Notes: generated from the letters alone by a model not told the origin. A stretch of DNA of 64,000 nt from Acinetobacter sp. C26M (GCF_023702675.1 NZ_CP098478.1:1488001-1552000), one strand, 5' to 3'. Numbered from the stretch's first letter, positions 46,824 through 55,794 are shown. Translations and numbers: made by a program.

Positions 46824-47610
46824 ACCATTGCTACAACATCCAACGATACAACGTATTGCCGCGCCATTGGGACTCGGTTTGATCTTCCTGCTGTTTTGGC
46901 AACTGAGTTTTCAACAACTGGGAGTCCCTGTGTATGTCGTGCCGAAGCCCAGTGATATTGTGATGGCGCTGATTAATCAGTCCAATGTGTTATTCGGTAG
47001 TTTATGGGTAACTTTAAAGATCACCTTATTGGCTTTCGCTTGCGCTGTGATGATTGGCACATTAGTGGCCTTTGTGTTTGTACAAAGTCGTGTGGTTGAA
47101 GCTTGTTTTATGCCTTATGCCATTTTGTTTCAGGTCACACCGATTGTTGCAATCGCACCCTTAGTCATCATCTGGATTCAAAATACAACCTTGGCTTTAG
47201 TGGTCTGTGCCATGTTAGTCGCAGTTTTTCCAATACTGACCAATACTACTCTAGGTCTACGTAGTGTTAATAAAGGTTTGCTCAATCTTTTCCAAATCAA
47301 TAAAGCCAGTCGTTGGCAGATTCTGATGCGCTTACGCGTACCGAATGCTTTGCCTTATTTCTTTGGTGGTTTACGTATTTCTTGCGGTCTGGCACTGATT
47401 GGTGCTGTGGTTTCTGAGTTCGTTGCAGGCGCGGGTGGCACTAGTGCGGGCTTGGCTTATCAAATCTTACAAGCAGGTTTTCAGTTGGATTTACCGTTGA
47501 TGTTTGCTGCACTATTCCTAATTACCTGCACGGGTTTGGGCTTATTTGTCGTGATGTCTTTATTAAGCCAGTTCTTTTTAAGTAAATGGCATGAGAGTGA
47601 GCAAGTATGA
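46816..47610 (+). CDS. ABC transporter permease
   Basis: 264-residue inner-membrane permease with about six helices and the BPD_transp_1 coupling motif near residue 175 (NALPYFFGGLRISCGLALIG, ending in the EFVAG loop). ATG 46816 is preferred because GAGG of the preceding gene sits 8 nt upstream; ATG 46810 and a frame opening at 46726 are alternatives. Its stop overlaps the deaminase start (ATGA), tying the transporter to the enzyme. Confidence 0.9.
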   Translation: MIKPLLQHPTIQRIAAPLGLGLIFLLFWQLSFQQLGVPVYVVPKPSDIVMALINQSNVLFGSLWVTLKITLLAFACAVMIGTLVAFVFVQSRVVEACFMPYAILFQVTPIVAIAPLVIIWIQNTTLALVVCAMLVAVFPILTNTTLGLRSVNKGLLNLFQINKASRWQILMRLRVPNALPYFFGGLRISCGLALIGAVVSEFVAGAGGTSAGLAYQILQAGFQLDLPLMFAALFLITCTGLGLFVVMSLLSQFFLSKWHESEQV

Positions 47611-49061
47611 GTTCAGTACCTTTAAATAATAGCTATTTAATTCAAAATGCCCATGCCATTTTGACAGGTTTAACTGGAGATGCAGCACGTTGTTCATGCA
47701 CTGATATCCGCATCCTATCAGGTAAAATTACTGAAATAGGGCGGTTAAGTGCTCAGCCGAATGAACAGGTGATTAATGCCAAAGATTGTGTGATTTACCC
47801 AGCATGGGTAAATACCCATCACCATTTATTTCAGTCTTTATTAAAGGGTGAGCCACAAGGTTTGAATCAAAACTTGACCTCGTGGCTTGCCAGTACACCA
47901 TATCGGTTTCGTGGTGCATTTGATGAAGCGACTTTTAGGATTGCAGTACGTATTGGCTTAATTGAATTATTACGTTCAGGTTGCGCAACGGTGGCAGATC
48001 ATCATTATTTATATTGGCCACAGATGCCTTTTGATGGTGCAGCAATTTTATTTGATGAAGCTGAAAAATTGGGTATGCGCTTTGTGCTGTGTCGTGGCGG
48101 TGCAACCTTAACGCGTGGTTTGGAAAGTGAGTTGCCACAAGCCTTGCGTCCTGAGAAATTTGAAGATTATATGGTGGATATTGAGCGTCTGGTGCAGCAA
48201 TATCATCAGCCAGATTCAGATGCATTCCGAAAAATCGTGATGGCACCGACTTCAACCTTGCATTCGACCACAGCGCAGCAATTACGCGAAAGTGCCAGAA
48301 TCGCCAGACAATTGGGGATTCGGATGCATAGTCATTTATCCGAAACAGTGGATTATCTGGATGCAGCTAGAGCCAAGTTTGGTATGACCCCAGTCCAGTT
48401 TTGTGCCGAGCAGGATTGGATTGGTAATGATGTCTGGTTTGCTCATCTGGTGAAATTACTACCCGAAGAAATTCGGTTGTTGGGTCAAACTCAAACAGGT
48501 ATTGCGCATTGTCCTCAGAGTAATGCTCGTTTGGGCAGTGGCATTGCCGATCTTGTTGCTTTGGAACAGGCAGGCATGACCATTTCGATTGGGGTAGATG
48601 GTGCGGGTTCCAATGAAGCTGCAGATATGTTGTCTGAGACTCATGCCGCTTGGTTATTACAACGTGCCAGAAAGGGGATGTTGGCGACACCACAATATGA
48701 GGGAGGACAATTTGAAGGTGGTGCAGATGCTGCCAGTATTGAGGATGTGATCCGTTGGGGAACAGTGGGTGGGGCCAAGATTTTAGGGCTTGATCAAGTC
48801 GGCACAATTGAAGTCGGGCAACAGGCTGACTTGGTCATTTATCAGTTAGATGATCCTCGTTATTTTGGCTTGCATGATATGGCGATTGGACCTGTGGCAA
48901 GTGGTGGACGAGCGCATATCAAGGCCATGTTTATAGCAGGGAAAATGGTGATGGAAAATGATCAGCTTCCTGATCTGGATATGATGGAGTTGGCTTGGCA
49001 AGCTAAGCAAGCGGTGAAGTTGTTACAACAGCGGAGTATGGATATGGCGAAAATAGCCTAA
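47607..49061 (+). CDS. Amidohydrolase, 8-oxoguanine/guanine deaminase type
   Basis: 484-residue TIM-barrel amidohydrolase of the TrzN/AtzB/8-oxoguanine deaminase group. Metal ligands: THHHLFQ near residue 71, MHSHLSE near residue 238, AHCPQSNARL near residue 305 and the Asp of SIGVDGAGSN near residue 330. The C-terminal sandwich has VGQQADLVIYQLDDPR. The best reading is deamination of 8-oxoguanine to urate, which would feed directly into HpxO; guanine to xanthine is the alternative. It is coupled to the ABC permease by a 4-nt overlap. Confidence 0.82.
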   Translation: MSSVPLNNSYLIQNAHAILTGLTGDAARCSCTDIRILSGKITEIGRLSAQPNEQVINAKDCVIYPAWVNTHHHLFQSLLKGEPQGLNQNLTSWLASTPYRFRGAFDEATFRIAVRIGLIELLRSGCATVADHHYLYWPQMPFDGAAILFDEAEKLGMRFVLCRGGATLTRGLESELPQALRPEKFEDYMVDIERLVQQYHQPDSDAFRKIVMAPTSTLHSTTAQQLRESARIARQLGIRMHSHLSETVDYLDAARAKFGMTPVQFCAEQDWIGNDVWFAHLVKLLPEEIRLLGQTQTGIAHCPQSNARLGSGIADLVALEQAGMTISIGVDGAGSNEAADMLSETHAAWLLQRARKGMLATPQYEGGQFEGGADAASIEDVIRWGTVGGAKILGLDQVGTIEVGQQADLVIYQLDDPRYFGLHDMAIGPVASGGRAHIKAMFIAGKMVMENDQLPDLDMMELAWQAKQAVKLLQQRSMDMAKIA

Positions 49062-49142
49062 GCTAAAAGAATGGATTACCTCATGACGGTGGATAGCGCT
49101 CTTTCTTAAATAGTGACTATCCAAGAGTTAAAATGAGCGTGT

Positions 49143-49583
49143 TTATATTCTAGCTAAAAATTCGGTTGCATTTCCGCCTTCACATTTCCAATTTACAAAT
49201 ACACCAATAAGTGAGCAATTTGTACAGAGACAGCCTATGTAATACCAGCGGACATCATTTGATCCATCATAAAGTGCAACTGCAGATTCCAGCTCAAATT
49301 TTTGATTGTCACAAATACAAAGATGTTCTTCTAGCTTGGCATTCTCAATATATTCAGCACTATCTCCCATCAAATGTGAATGGTTACATTGAGTACAGAT
49401 CCGTTTAGCAACTCCTTCATTTTCGTCACTTTCTAAACAGAAAATATGGCTTCCACATCGACAGAAACTTGATGCAAATTCTTTTGCTTCATAACCATTT
49501 AGGCGACTAAAACGAGTCATTTCTAAGCGCAAGTCGTCTCGATTTTGACCATACCAATATTTTCCTTTTTGATATAAGGACAC
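49143..49583 (-). CDS. Hypothetical protein with paired CxC/CxxC motifs
   Basis: 146-residue protein that I do not recognise. Cysteine pairs CRCG and CTQC, then CIC and CLCTNC, look like two zinc-ribbon-like units (about 42-66 and 89-126). It has no signal peptide or membrane segment. GTG start with AGAGGTG upstream. The two half-domains look like a loose duplication. It sits with the next gene as an island between purine genes. Confidence 0.7.
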   Translation of the reverse strand: MSLYQKGKYWYGQNRDDLRLEMTRFSRLNGYEAKEFASSFCRCGSHIFCLESDENEGVAKRICTQCNHSHLMGDSAEYIENAKLEEHLCICDNQKFELESAVALYDGSNDVRWYYIGCLCTNCSLIGVFVNWKCEGGNATEFLARI

Positions 49584-49679
49584 GAAACACCTCTAGTTCA
49601 TTATTAAAAAACATTATTTTTTATCTGTTAAGCTTTATTTTTTTCAGAGAGTTCTTGGTTACTATTTTATTGCTACCTT

Positions 49680-50129
49680 TCAGCTAATGTATTGGGGTCG
49701 ACCATCCATGACCCACTTACGATACCTTTCATCAATATGGCTTGCCAATTTGTCGTAATTTTCCCAGGTATCAGCGACTCTATACACGTTGTGAGTATCT
49801 ACTGAAAAGCTAAGCAAGTAGTCATCAATATATCGACTATCATTATTTAATCCTTCGTAATATGCCAAAGCAAAAGCATTACCTTCTTCGGTAAAATCAT
49901 TGTCAGTGAGCTTTTCATCAAGTTCATCAATTAGAAAATGTGCTCCTGTAATTTGTCTTGTCTTTAAATGCTCAATGGCATCTTGTGAATCTTCCATTAA
50001 TTCTTCACTAGCAAAGTTGTGAAAAAGCATCCATGTTAAAAACATTCCAATATGGGTTGCTCCTGCCTCTTGTGGAAGATCAGTAGGGAAGTCACCACCA
50101 TAATGCCAAGAAGCATCATCGTATTTCAT
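49680..50129 (-). CDS. Hypothetical acidic protein (DUF7832-like)
   Basis: 149-residue acidic soluble protein starting MKYDDASWHYGGDFP and rich in Asp, Glu and aromatic residues. I recall this N-terminus in a small family of bacterial unknowns that often stand near toxin or immunity genes, but no toxin is seen here. RBS GGAGATA precedes the ATG. It is the same strand as the zinc-ribbon gene, 96 nt upstream of it. Function unknown. Confidence 0.7.
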   Translation of the reverse strand: MKYDDASWHYGGDFPTDLPQEAGATHIGMFLTWMLFHNFASEELMEDSQDAIEHLKTRQITGAHFLIDELDEKLTDNDFTEEGNAFALAYYEGLNNDSRYIDDYLLSFSVDTHNVYRVADTWENYDKLASHIDERYRKWVMDGRPQYIS

Positions 50130-50315
50130 GATTTATATCTCCAAAAACTACATCATTACTCACCATTCAAATAATGACACTGATTTAAATTTTAGTTTTA
50201 TTGTAGTTAGTTCTTTTTCATTTGAAAATTAAGCGAGGTCTATATAAACGCGTCTTGTCGATTTGCAACTAAATTATAAAATTGCATCAGCTAAAAGATT
50301 GGAGAACTCTTCCGA

Positions 50316-50346
50316 ATAACCCATTTTATTTAACAGAATGGGCTAT
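50316..50346 (-). terminator. Possible terminator after the DHFR-fold gene
   Basis: Minus strand AATAGCCCATT...AATGGGTTATT, an 11-bp stem with one G-T pair, about 60 nt after the stop at 50406. No clear T tract follows. Confidence 0.4.
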
Positions 50347-50405
50347 TTAGATTGAGTTGAGTGTTTTACCAGTTTTTACAGGTTAGATAAGGCATTCACA
50401 TTTGG

Positions 50406-50966
50406 CTAATTTTGTTTACGATCAACGGTATAATGTAATTCGACCATACCTTCACCCATTTGATGAACAGAGATTAATTTAAGTGCTGGTGCTAATACGC
50501 TTCGAGGAAATAGTGCTTTTCCTTTCCCAAGGGTGACTGAACCAATTTGTATAATGAGTTCATCAAGTAAATTGGCATCATAGAACTGACCAGCCAATTC
50601 TCCACCACCTACAATCCAGATATTCTTATCCTCAATGATGGATTGTATTTCAGCATAAACTGGAGCTATTTCTCCTTGCACAAAATGGATATCTGCTCCT
50701 TCAATTAAGGGCAGTTTACGGCTGGAAAATACCCAAGTTGGCTGAGTATAGGGCCAAGAGGAACCTGTTTCGGCAGCAACTTGCTCTGCGTTATTCAATA
50801 TCCATTCATAAGTTGCCGATCCCATCACCAAAGCACCAACATTTGCAATAAACGTGGGATAACTTGAGTTATCTAGTTCGCCTAATGCAAATAGCCATTC
50901 TAAAGAATCGTCTTCGGTCGCAATAAATCCGTCTAGTGTACTCGCTGCAAAATATTGTACTTTCAT
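50406..50966 (-). CDS. Dihydrofolate-reductase-fold protein (RibD C-terminal type)
   Basis: 186-residue member of the RibD_C/YyaP group. Seen: AASTLDGFIATEDDSLEWL at the start, ALVMGSATYEW, IWIVGGGELAGQF near residue 118, and a closing LHYTV. AAGGAG RBS. Stand-alone members are common in bacterial genomes with no settled function, and folate or riboflavin activity should not be assumed. It looks like an independent gene within the purine region. Confidence 0.85.
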   Translation of the reverse strand: MKVQYFAASTLDGFIATEDDSLEWLFALGELDNSSYPTFIANVGALVMGSATYEWILNNAEQVAAETGSSWPYTQPTWVFSSRKLPLIEGADIHFVQGEIAPVYAEIQSIIEDKNIWIVGGGELAGQFYDANLLDELIIQIGSVTLGKGKALFPRSVLAPALKLISVHQMGEGMVELHYTVDRKQN

Positions 50967-51065
50967 CCCATCATCTCCTTATTCTAAAGGAGTAGCTTAA
51001 AGCTTATTTTCTTTGGATAAATTGTTTAAATCGGATATACGACACATTATGACGCTTTAATAAAC

Positions 51066-52016
51066 CTAAGCTTGAAAAGGATGATGTGTATACCAATGCT
51101 CAGCAATCTGCTGACGCGTGCAAATCCAGACCCGATCATGATTTTGTACATAGTCTAGGAAACGTTGTAATGCCTTAAAGCGGGCAGGACGTCCTAAAAT
51201 TCGGCAATGCATACCAATCGAAAGCATCTTGGGTGAGGTTGCTCCCTCTGTATAGAGGACATCAAAAGCATCTTTTAAATATTCAAAAAAATCTTCACTA
51301 CGATTAAAACCCGTAGGAGAAGCAAATTTCATATCATTGGTATCAAGTGTATAGGGAATAATTAAATGCGGACGAGTTGCACCCGCTGCATTGCGGAGTG
51401 ATGTCCAAAAAGGTAAGTCATCACCGTAATAATCGCTGTCATATTGCACCTGATCATATTCCGCCAATAATTGACGGGTATTGGGGCTATCTCGGCCTGT
51501 GTACCAACCTGTCGGCATTTCACCAAACAAATCTTTAAGAATGTGCATGGCTTCAGCCATATGCTGCTTTTCTGTTTCAAGATCCATATTTTGATAATGA
51601 ATCCAGCGCAAGCCATGCGAGACTACATCATAGTTATTGTTTTTGATCGCTTCGACCACCAATGGATTCCGTTGCAACGCCATCGCTACAGCAAAAATGG
51701 TCATAGGCAATTTGCGTTTGGCAAATTCCTGCTGAATGCGCCAGAAACCGACCCGTGAGCCATATTCATAAATTGAGTCCATTGAAAGATGTCGTGCAGG
51801 ATAACTTTCTGCACCACTGATTTCAGACAAAAACTGTTCCGACCCTTCATCACCATGCAGAATATTTTTTTCACCACCTTCTTCATAATTCAGCACAAAC
51901 TGCACTGCGATTTTTGCTTGATTGGGCCATTGGGCATGTGGTGGTTGATCGGCATAACCGACCATATCGCGTGGATAATCTGCTGTTAAATGAGTGTCTG
52001 TATTGGACCAAACCAT
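51066..52016 (-). CDS. puuE: Allantoinase, polysaccharide-deacetylase type
   Basis: 316-residue metal-independent allantoinase of the PuuE kind, hydrolysing allantoin to allantoate. DYPRDMVGYADQPPHAQWPN at the N-terminus, FVLNYEEGGE, SMDSIYEYGSRVGFWR, VSHGLRWI, GWYTGRDSPNTR and SIGMHCRILGRPAR follow Pseudomonas PuuE closely. It fills the step between UraD and Alc. The start is uncertain: ATG 52016 lacks a good RBS and GTG 52052 has a weak GGTAAG. It lies just after the LysR gene on the same strand. Confidence 0.93.
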   Translation of the reverse strand: MVWSNTDTHLTADYPRDMVGYADQPPHAQWPNQAKIAVQFVLNYEEGGEKNILHGDEGSEQFLSEISGAESYPARHLSMDSIYEYGSRVGFWRIQQEFAKRKLPMTIFAVAMALQRNPLVVEAIKNNNYDVVSHGLRWIHYQNMDLETEKQHMAEAMHILKDLFGEMPTGWYTGRDSPNTRQLLAEYDQVQYDSDYYGDDLPFWTSLRNAAGATRPHLIIPYTLDTNDMKFASPTGFNRSEDFFEYLKDAFDVLYTEGATSPKMLSIGMHCRILGRPARFKALQRFLDYVQNHDRVWICTRQQIAEHWYTHHPFQA

Positions 52017-52092
52017 AGCAATGCCTGAATCGTGAAAAAGGTGAATCTTCACATCAACTTACCCGATTAAAACTTTGGGTGTCAAATACTAT

Positions 52093-52108
52093 ATTGATTT
52101 AAATCAAT
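52093..52108. promoter_or_regulatory. FNR/ANR-box-like palindrome upstream of puuE
   Basis: ATTGATTTAAATCAAT is a perfect 16-bp palindrome containing TTGAT-N4-ATCAA, the FNR/ANR consensus. It lies in the 92-nt gap between the LysR gene and puuE, just upstream of puuE. Confidence 0.5.
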
Positions 52109-52144
52109 GGTTTGTGTGTTTTATTTTGGTGCGAAAATATAGTT

Positions 52145-53077
52145 TTATTGATGAATATTCTTTAGCATGCGCGATTTTAGTGCCTCCATCTCTGCAATGA
52201 TTTGATTCATCATGATTTGCGCAATCCGAGAAAGTTGTCGTTTTGGTGCAACACAAAGTGCAACTGTAATCGGGTGTAGGCCATGGTCATTGATCGCTCT
52301 AAATTCAAATTCAGCATTTTCAATATAAGGGGCTGCATCCAGATAACTCATGATGCTGATGCCTAGGTTTTGCCTGAGCAATGAAATCATCATATGGATA
52401 TCATTGCATTCGATGGTATGGCGTGGGTGAAAGTCCTGTTTTTTATATAAGGCGGTGACATGGTCATGAATAACCAAAGGCTCGGCAGGAATAATATGAT
52501 TGAATTCCAGCGTATCGGAGAAGTAGATTTTTTCTTTATCGGCTAAAGGGTGCTGTTTAGGAATCACGAAACCTAAGGGCATTTCAATAAAGGCGCTGAT
52601 CTGCAATTGATGCTGATGTTTGGGATTCAGAATCAAGCCAAAGTCGAGTTCAGCATTGATCACCAAATCAGCGATGCGATCACTGTCCAAGACACGAACC
52701 TTAAAATTAATCCATGGATATTGCTGAACTATAGACTGCATCACGGCACTGACAAAGCTTTCACTGAGTGCTGCAATCATCCCAAAATCAATCGAACCGC
52801 GTTGTATACCTTGGATTTCATTTAAGCGTTTTTGCGTGATTTGAAACTCTTTTTGCCAGTTGCGTAGATCGGCATAAAGTAATTCACCAGCCAAAGTCAG
52901 CTTGAGTCCACTGGGCAAACGTTCAAATAAAGCAACACCGAGTTCTTCTTCTGCCAAAACGATCTGCCGATGTACCGCTGAGACAGAAATAAACAGTTGG
53001 TCGGCCGCTTTTCTTAAACTGCCTGTTTTGGCAACGGCAATAAAATAATCGGCAAAACGTGAAAATGGCAGCGCCAT
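52145..53077 (-). CDS. LysR-family regulator, divergent from the Rieske oxygenase
   Basis: 310-residue LysR-type regulator. Winged helix at about 5-65 (FIAVAKTGSLRKAADQLFIS, SAVHRQIVLAEEELG). The effector-binding domain at about 90-290 has LDFGLILNP and LLRQNLGISIMSYLDA. Divergent from the oxygenase gene with symmetrical motifs between them, so it probably controls that gene and perhaps puuE, which follows on the same strand. The arrangement recalls hpxR-hpxDE of Klebsiella. Confidence 0.9.
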   Translation of the reverse strand: MALPFSRFADYFIAVAKTGSLRKAADQLFISVSAVHRQIVLAEEELGVALFERLPSGLKLTLAGELLYADLRNWQKEFQITQKRLNEIQGIQRGSIDFGMIAALSESFVSAVMQSIVQQYPWINFKVRVLDSDRIADLVINAELDFGLILNPKHQHQLQISAFIEMPLGFVIPKQHPLADKEKIYFSDTLEFNHIIPAEPLVIHDHVTALYKKQDFHPRHTIECNDIHMMISLLRQNLGISIMSYLDAAPYIENAEFEFRAINDHGLHPITVALCVAPKRQLSRIAQIMMNQIIAEMEALKSRMLKNIHQ

Positions 53078-53137
53078 TGCAAACTCACTTGAGATAAAGC
53101 AGATTGTAATACAAAAGCAATTTTAGTGCCTAGACTG

Positions 53138-53174
53138 TTCTAATTTTTAGAATGATGCATATAAATCATTCTAA
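53138..53174. promoter_or_regulatory. Operator candidate for the divergent LysR regulator
   Basis: TTCTAA-ttt-TTAGAA (53138-53152) overlaps a second inverted repeat TTAGAATGAT-N8-ATCATTCTAA (53147-53174). Three copies of the TTCTAA/TTAGAA motif thus lie about one helical turn or two apart in the 164-nt divergent region, as LysR tetramers prefer. Confidence 0.6.
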
Positions 53175-53241
53175 TAGACGAGAATATTGATCTATTCCAC
53201 ACTGCTCTTGAAGAGAAAAATCTTAAAAATGAGCACAGGAT

Positions 53242-54297
53242 ATGAACGCAATTCCATTCATCAATCTTCCAAATAAGCCATGTCATAGCCAATTTGATGA
53301 TCAGGATTGGCAGATTCTTGCACAACATTGGTATCCCGTTGCACGTATCGAAGATGTGAGCAGTAAACCGCAGCAAGTCACCTTATTGGATATGAATCTG
53401 GCGCTATATAAGACTGAAACAGGGCAGATTCATTTAGCTCGGGATATTTGCCCGCATCGCGGTGTGCCTTTGAGTAAAGGCTGGGTTGAGGGAGACACTT
53501 TGATTTGTCCGTATCATGGCTTACATTTTAATGAAGATGGCAAATGCACAAAAATCCCAGCTCAACCTGATTTAACTAAAATCTCAGAGCGCTTTTCGCT
53601 GACTAAGTTTCCCGTGGTTTTAAAATATGGATTGGTCTGGACCAGTATTCTCGGCAGAGATGAAAGTTTGGCGAATTTTCCCGTGTTAGATACATGGGAG
53701 AGTGCGGCACATCAAGCCATCTTGCCGCCTTTTGTGGATATTGCTGGTTCAAGTGGTCGTCAACTGGAAGGTTTTATTGATGTCGCACACTTTGCTTGGG
53801 TGCATCATCAGGCCTTTGCCGATCGAGATAATCCTGTCGTACCTAAATATTCGACTGAACGTACCGATTATGGCTTGCATACAAACTACACCAGTAATGT
53901 CAGCAACTATCCGCATGGCATGCAGCATTTAGCGCCTGTGGGTTTTTTATGGGAACGAATCTTTGATGTTTATCCACCATTTTCAGCAGTGTTAACCATT
54001 CACTTTCCGAATGATGGGGTGCTCAAGATTTTAAATGCCTGTTGTCCCATCTCGCATAATAAAACTCGCTTATTTGTACCTTTAACCCGTAATTTCGATA
54101 CCACGGGTGATTTACAAGCGGTCTATGATTTTAATGCGCAGATTTTTGCCGAAGATCAAGAGATGGTAGAGGCGCAAAAGCCAGAAGAGTTACCTTTAGA
54201 TATTAGTATGGAAGCACATTTTGAAGCAGACCGTTCTTCGACTATGTATCGTCGTATCTTGGCCGAATGGGGTTTAAGCAAAAGATATACGGTATAG
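53242..54297 (+). CDS. Rieske non-haem iron oxygenase (HpxD-like candidate)
   Basis: 351-residue oxygenase alpha subunit. Rieske ligands are in CPHRGVPLS (near residue 74) and CPYHGLHF (near residue 93). The mononuclear iron ligands are in DVAHFAWVHH (near residue 178), with a later Asp in AEDQEMVEAQ. No reductase gene is adjacent, so it must borrow one. Beside puuE and a divergent LysR gene it resembles HpxD, the Klebsiella oxygenase used for hypoxanthine, and may hydroxylate a purine. The substrate is inferred from context only. Confidence 0.87.
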   Translation: MNAIPFINLPNKPCHSQFDDQDWQILAQHWYPVARIEDVSSKPQQVTLLDMNLALYKTETGQIHLARDICPHRGVPLSKGWVEGDTLICPYHGLHFNEDGKCTKIPAQPDLTKISERFSLTKFPVVLKYGLVWTSILGRDESLANFPVLDTWESAAHQAILPPFVDIAGSSGRQLEGFIDVAHFAWVHHQAFADRDNPVVPKYSTERTDYGLHTNYTSNVSNYPHGMQHLAPVGFLWERIFDVYPPFSAVLTIHFPNDGVLKILNACCPISHNKTRLFVPLTRNFDTTGDLQAVYDFNAQIFAEDQEMVEAQKPEELPLDISMEAHFEADRSSTMYRRILAEWGLSKRYTV

Positions 54298-54379
54298 CTT
54301 GAATAAATTTTGGATATTTGAGTGCTTAAAAATATGAGCTTTATATTCTACTTGGCTTAAAATATTTATTTGTATAGGC

Positions 54380-54391
54380 TTGTATATACAA
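54380..54391. promoter_or_regulatory. HutC operator upstream of hutC
   Basis: TTGTATATACAA, a perfect 12-bp palindrome with the TGTATATACA core of HutC sites, 54 nt before the hutC ATG. It implies autoregulation. Confidence 0.8.
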
Positions 54392-54445
54392 TTACGTTAA
54401 ATTCAATATACAATGCCTTATAGTATTTAGTATGAGTTTTAGCCA

Positions 54446-55198
54446 ATGTCAAGAGCGACAAAGCAAAACGATTTAGATTTGTCCTTAGAAGAAGATAGTC
54501 CAGTTCCTTTGTATTTGCGTGTGAAACAGATGATTTCACAAAAGATTTATGAAGGAACATGGACCGTCAATAAAAAAATTCCATCAGAAAGTGAATTGGT
54601 CAATTTACTCGGCTGTAGCCGCATGACCGTGAATCGTGCCTTGCGGGAGCTCACCAGTGAAGGTTTGTTGGTGCGTATCCAAGGTGTCGGTTCTTTTGTT
54701 GCTGAGGGACAAGGGCGTACTGCTTTATTTCATGTCAATAATATTGCCGAAGAAATCATTGCCCGAAATCATAAACATCATGCCGAAGTCTTGGTGCTGG
54801 AACAGATTCAGGCCAATGCTGAACAAAGTATGTTGATGCAGATTCGTGAAGGGCAAAAACTATTTCACTCGATCATTGTGCATTATGAAAATGATGTGCC
54901 TGTACAGATTGAAGATCGATTGGTCGATCCGATGTTGATTCCAGATTACTTGGCACAAGACTTTAAAAGCATTACACCGAATGCGTATTTAATGTCGAAA
55001 GCACCTGTGACTGAAGGTGAACATGTGGTTACCGCAATTCTTGCATCCGCACAGGAATGTAAATGGCTGAAAATTAACAAGACTGAACCCTGTTTATTGA
55101 TTCGTCGCAGAACTTGGTCGAATAAACAACTGATTTCCAGTGCACGTCTGATCTATCCAGGCAGCCGTTATTATCTGGAAGGTAAGTTTACCCAATGA
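54446..55198 (+). CDS. hutC: Histidine utilisation repressor
   Basis: 250-residue GntR/HutC regulator. Winged helix at about 20-85 (PLYLRVKQMI, IPSESELVNLLGCSRMTVNRALRELTSEG, split here). UTRA ligand domain at about 100-245 (VHYENDVPVQIEDRLVDP, CLLIRRRTW, SARLIYPGSRYYLEG). It senses urocanate in other bacteria. Its stop overlaps the hutD start by 4 nt. Confidence 0.95.
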   Translation: MSRATKQNDLDLSLEEDSPVPLYLRVKQMISQKIYEGTWTVNKKIPSESELVNLLGCSRMTVNRALRELTSEGLLVRIQGVGSFVAEGQGRTALFHVNNIAEEIIARNHKHHAEVLVLEQIQANAEQSMLMQIREGQKLFHSIIVHYENDVPVQIEDRLVDPMLIPDYLAQDFKSITPNAYLMSKAPVTEGEHVVTAILASAQECKWLKINKTEPCLLIRRRTWSNKQLISSARLIYPGSRYYLEGKFTQ

Positions 55199-55776
55199 TT
55201 CAACACTTAGACACGGCTGACTATAAACAGATGCTGTGGAAGAATGGTGCAGGTTATACCATTGAGCTTGCTCGAAGTGACGGTGACAGTTTGGATACGT
55301 TTGATTGGCGTATCTCTATGGCGGATGTCAAAACTTCGGGTGATTTTTCCAAGTTTAATGGCATGCAACGTATCCTCACGGTATTGGAAGGTGCTGGCAT
55401 CGTATTGAATATTGACGATGATTCCGAGCATCTGAAAACTTTACAATCTGCTCAATTCAGTGGGGATAGCACGACCAGTTGTAGATTAATCGATGGGCCG
55501 ATTCGAGACTTTAATCTGATTTATAATCCTGAAAAATGGCGATCCCGCTATCAATGGCTTTTTGAGTCAGCAAGCACTGAGATTTTCAGTTCAGCTGATC
55601 TGATTTTTATTTTTAATCAGAGTGTAGAACCATTAGAAATTGAAGTAGATCGGCAGGTTTTTCGTTTAGCGCACCATGAGAGTCTTAAAATAGAGCAGCA
55701 AAAAGCATTGAAAAAACTGGTTTTAAAATCACAGCATTTAAAGCTAGCTTGTCTGATCGAACTCACAAAAATCTAA
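55195..55776 (+). CDS. hutD: HutD-family protein
   Basis: 193-residue cupin-like protein of the HutD/Ves family. N-terminal MLWKNGAGYTIELA and FDWRISMADVKTSGDFSKF, then MQRILTVLEGAG are the family strings. HutD is thought to restrain hut expression by binding urocanate or a related intermediate, with no proven catalysis. Coupled to hutC (ATGA). Confidence 0.92.
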   Translation: MIQHLDTADYKQMLWKNGAGYTIELARSDGDSLDTFDWRISMADVKTSGDFSKFNGMQRILTVLEGAGIVLNIDDDSEHLKTLQSAQFSGDSTTSCRLIDGPIRDFNLIYNPEKWRSRYQWLFESASTEIFSSADLIFIFNQSVEPLEIEVDRQVFRLAHHESLKIEQQKALKKLVLKSQHLKLACLIELTKI

Positions 55777-55794
55777 TTTTTTGCAAATTTTACA

